Positions 5,858 through 5,970 of a stretch of DNA of 5,970 nucleotides are shown in pieces. Numbering within the stretch: position 1 is the stretch's first letter; each line of letters starts with the position of its first letter. Position numbers and translations under genes: made by a program. Below the pieces are notes generated by a model. It had not been told where the DNA came from. It was given only the letters and a program-made list of their open reading frames with translations, and did not search any database. Source of the stretch: Acidisarcina sp. (GTDB lineage: Bacteria > Acidobacteriota > Blastocatellia > Pyrinomonadales > Pyrinomonadaceae); NCBI GenBank assembly GCA_021155145.1, contig JAJNPX010000544.1, forward strand, positions 1 through 5,970. The letters are read 5' to 3'.

Positions 5858-5970
5858 ATGTATCGATCGTTTACAATTATTCTCCTCGTTCTGGTTTCCG
5901 CCGTGGCCGGGTCTGGCCAAACCGACGCCGACCGCGAGGCGATAAAGCGGACGGCTCTCAATTATGCCGA
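5858..5970 (+). CDS. N-terminus of an exported protein, possibly NTF2-like/lumazine-binding type (3' end outside window)
   Basis: Only 37 full codons are visible. Residues 1-20 (MYRSFTIILLVLVSAVAGSG) are a clear signal peptide, with cleavage likely near GSG before QTDADRE, so the product is exported. The first mature residues, DREAIKRTALNYA, resemble the opening helix of secreted NTF2-fold proteins (SnoaL-like or putative lumazine-binding family), where D-x-x-A-I-x-x-T-A-x-x-Y is common. This is a weak clue from a short segment and needs the rest of the gene. Its own promoter candidate, inverted repeat and strong ribosome binding site suggest that it is transcribed separately from the upstream DUF3108-like gene. 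Confidence 0.7.
   Translation, partial: MYRSFTIILLVLVSAVAGSGQTDADREAIKRTALNYA

Overview
The window looks like ordinary chromosomal housekeeping DNA from a moderately GC-rich Gram-negative-type bacterium. The style of the proteins suggests Acidobacteriota, perhaps the Blastocatellia: a DUF3108 protein with a Pro/Thr linker, a membrane-tethered SGNH hydrolase, and a small CPCC protein placed before pyrF. That placement is an inference from memory of such proteomes; no rRNA or other marker is present. There are no tRNA or rRNA genes, insertion sequences, CRISPR arrays, phage genes or toxin-antitoxin genes.

Layout. (1) 1-345 is the 3' end of a gene for a small protein with a hydrophobic N-terminal segment, followed by a 15-bp hairpin terminator. 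(2) 346-573 is the regulatory region of glnA. It holds that terminator, a well-matched sigma-54 (-24/-12) promoter candidate at 483-498, two 10-bp-spaced short repeats and a strong ribosome binding site. (3) 574-1995 encodes a type I glutamine synthetase of 473 aa with the adenylylation-type tyrosine, closed by a GC-rich terminator. (4) 2046-3119, on the minus strand and converging on glnA, encodes a membrane-anchored SGNH/GDSL-type hydrolase. (5) 3192-5763 looks like a three-gene plus-strand unit with gaps of 19 and 30 nt: a 95-aa CPCC/coiled-coil protein, pyrF (orotidine 5'-phosphate decarboxylase), and an exported protein with two DUF3108-like halves. None of its three starts has a Shine-Dalgarno sequence, and the first start lies 8 nt after a perfect TATAAT. 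(6) 5764-5857 carries a promoter candidate embedded in a perfect 11-bp inverted repeat. It precedes the start of an exported protein (5858 to the window end) whose visible N-terminus resembles NTF2-like/lumazine-binding-type proteins.

Functionally the window joins nitrogen assimilation (glnA, probably under nitrogen-responsive sigma-54 control), pyrimidine synthesis (pyrF) and several cell-envelope proteins of unknown role. I found no convincing new multi-gene system. The points most worth checking are regulatory: the sigma-54 glnA promoter, the inverted repeat over the last promoter, and the possibly leaderless start of the pyrF unit.
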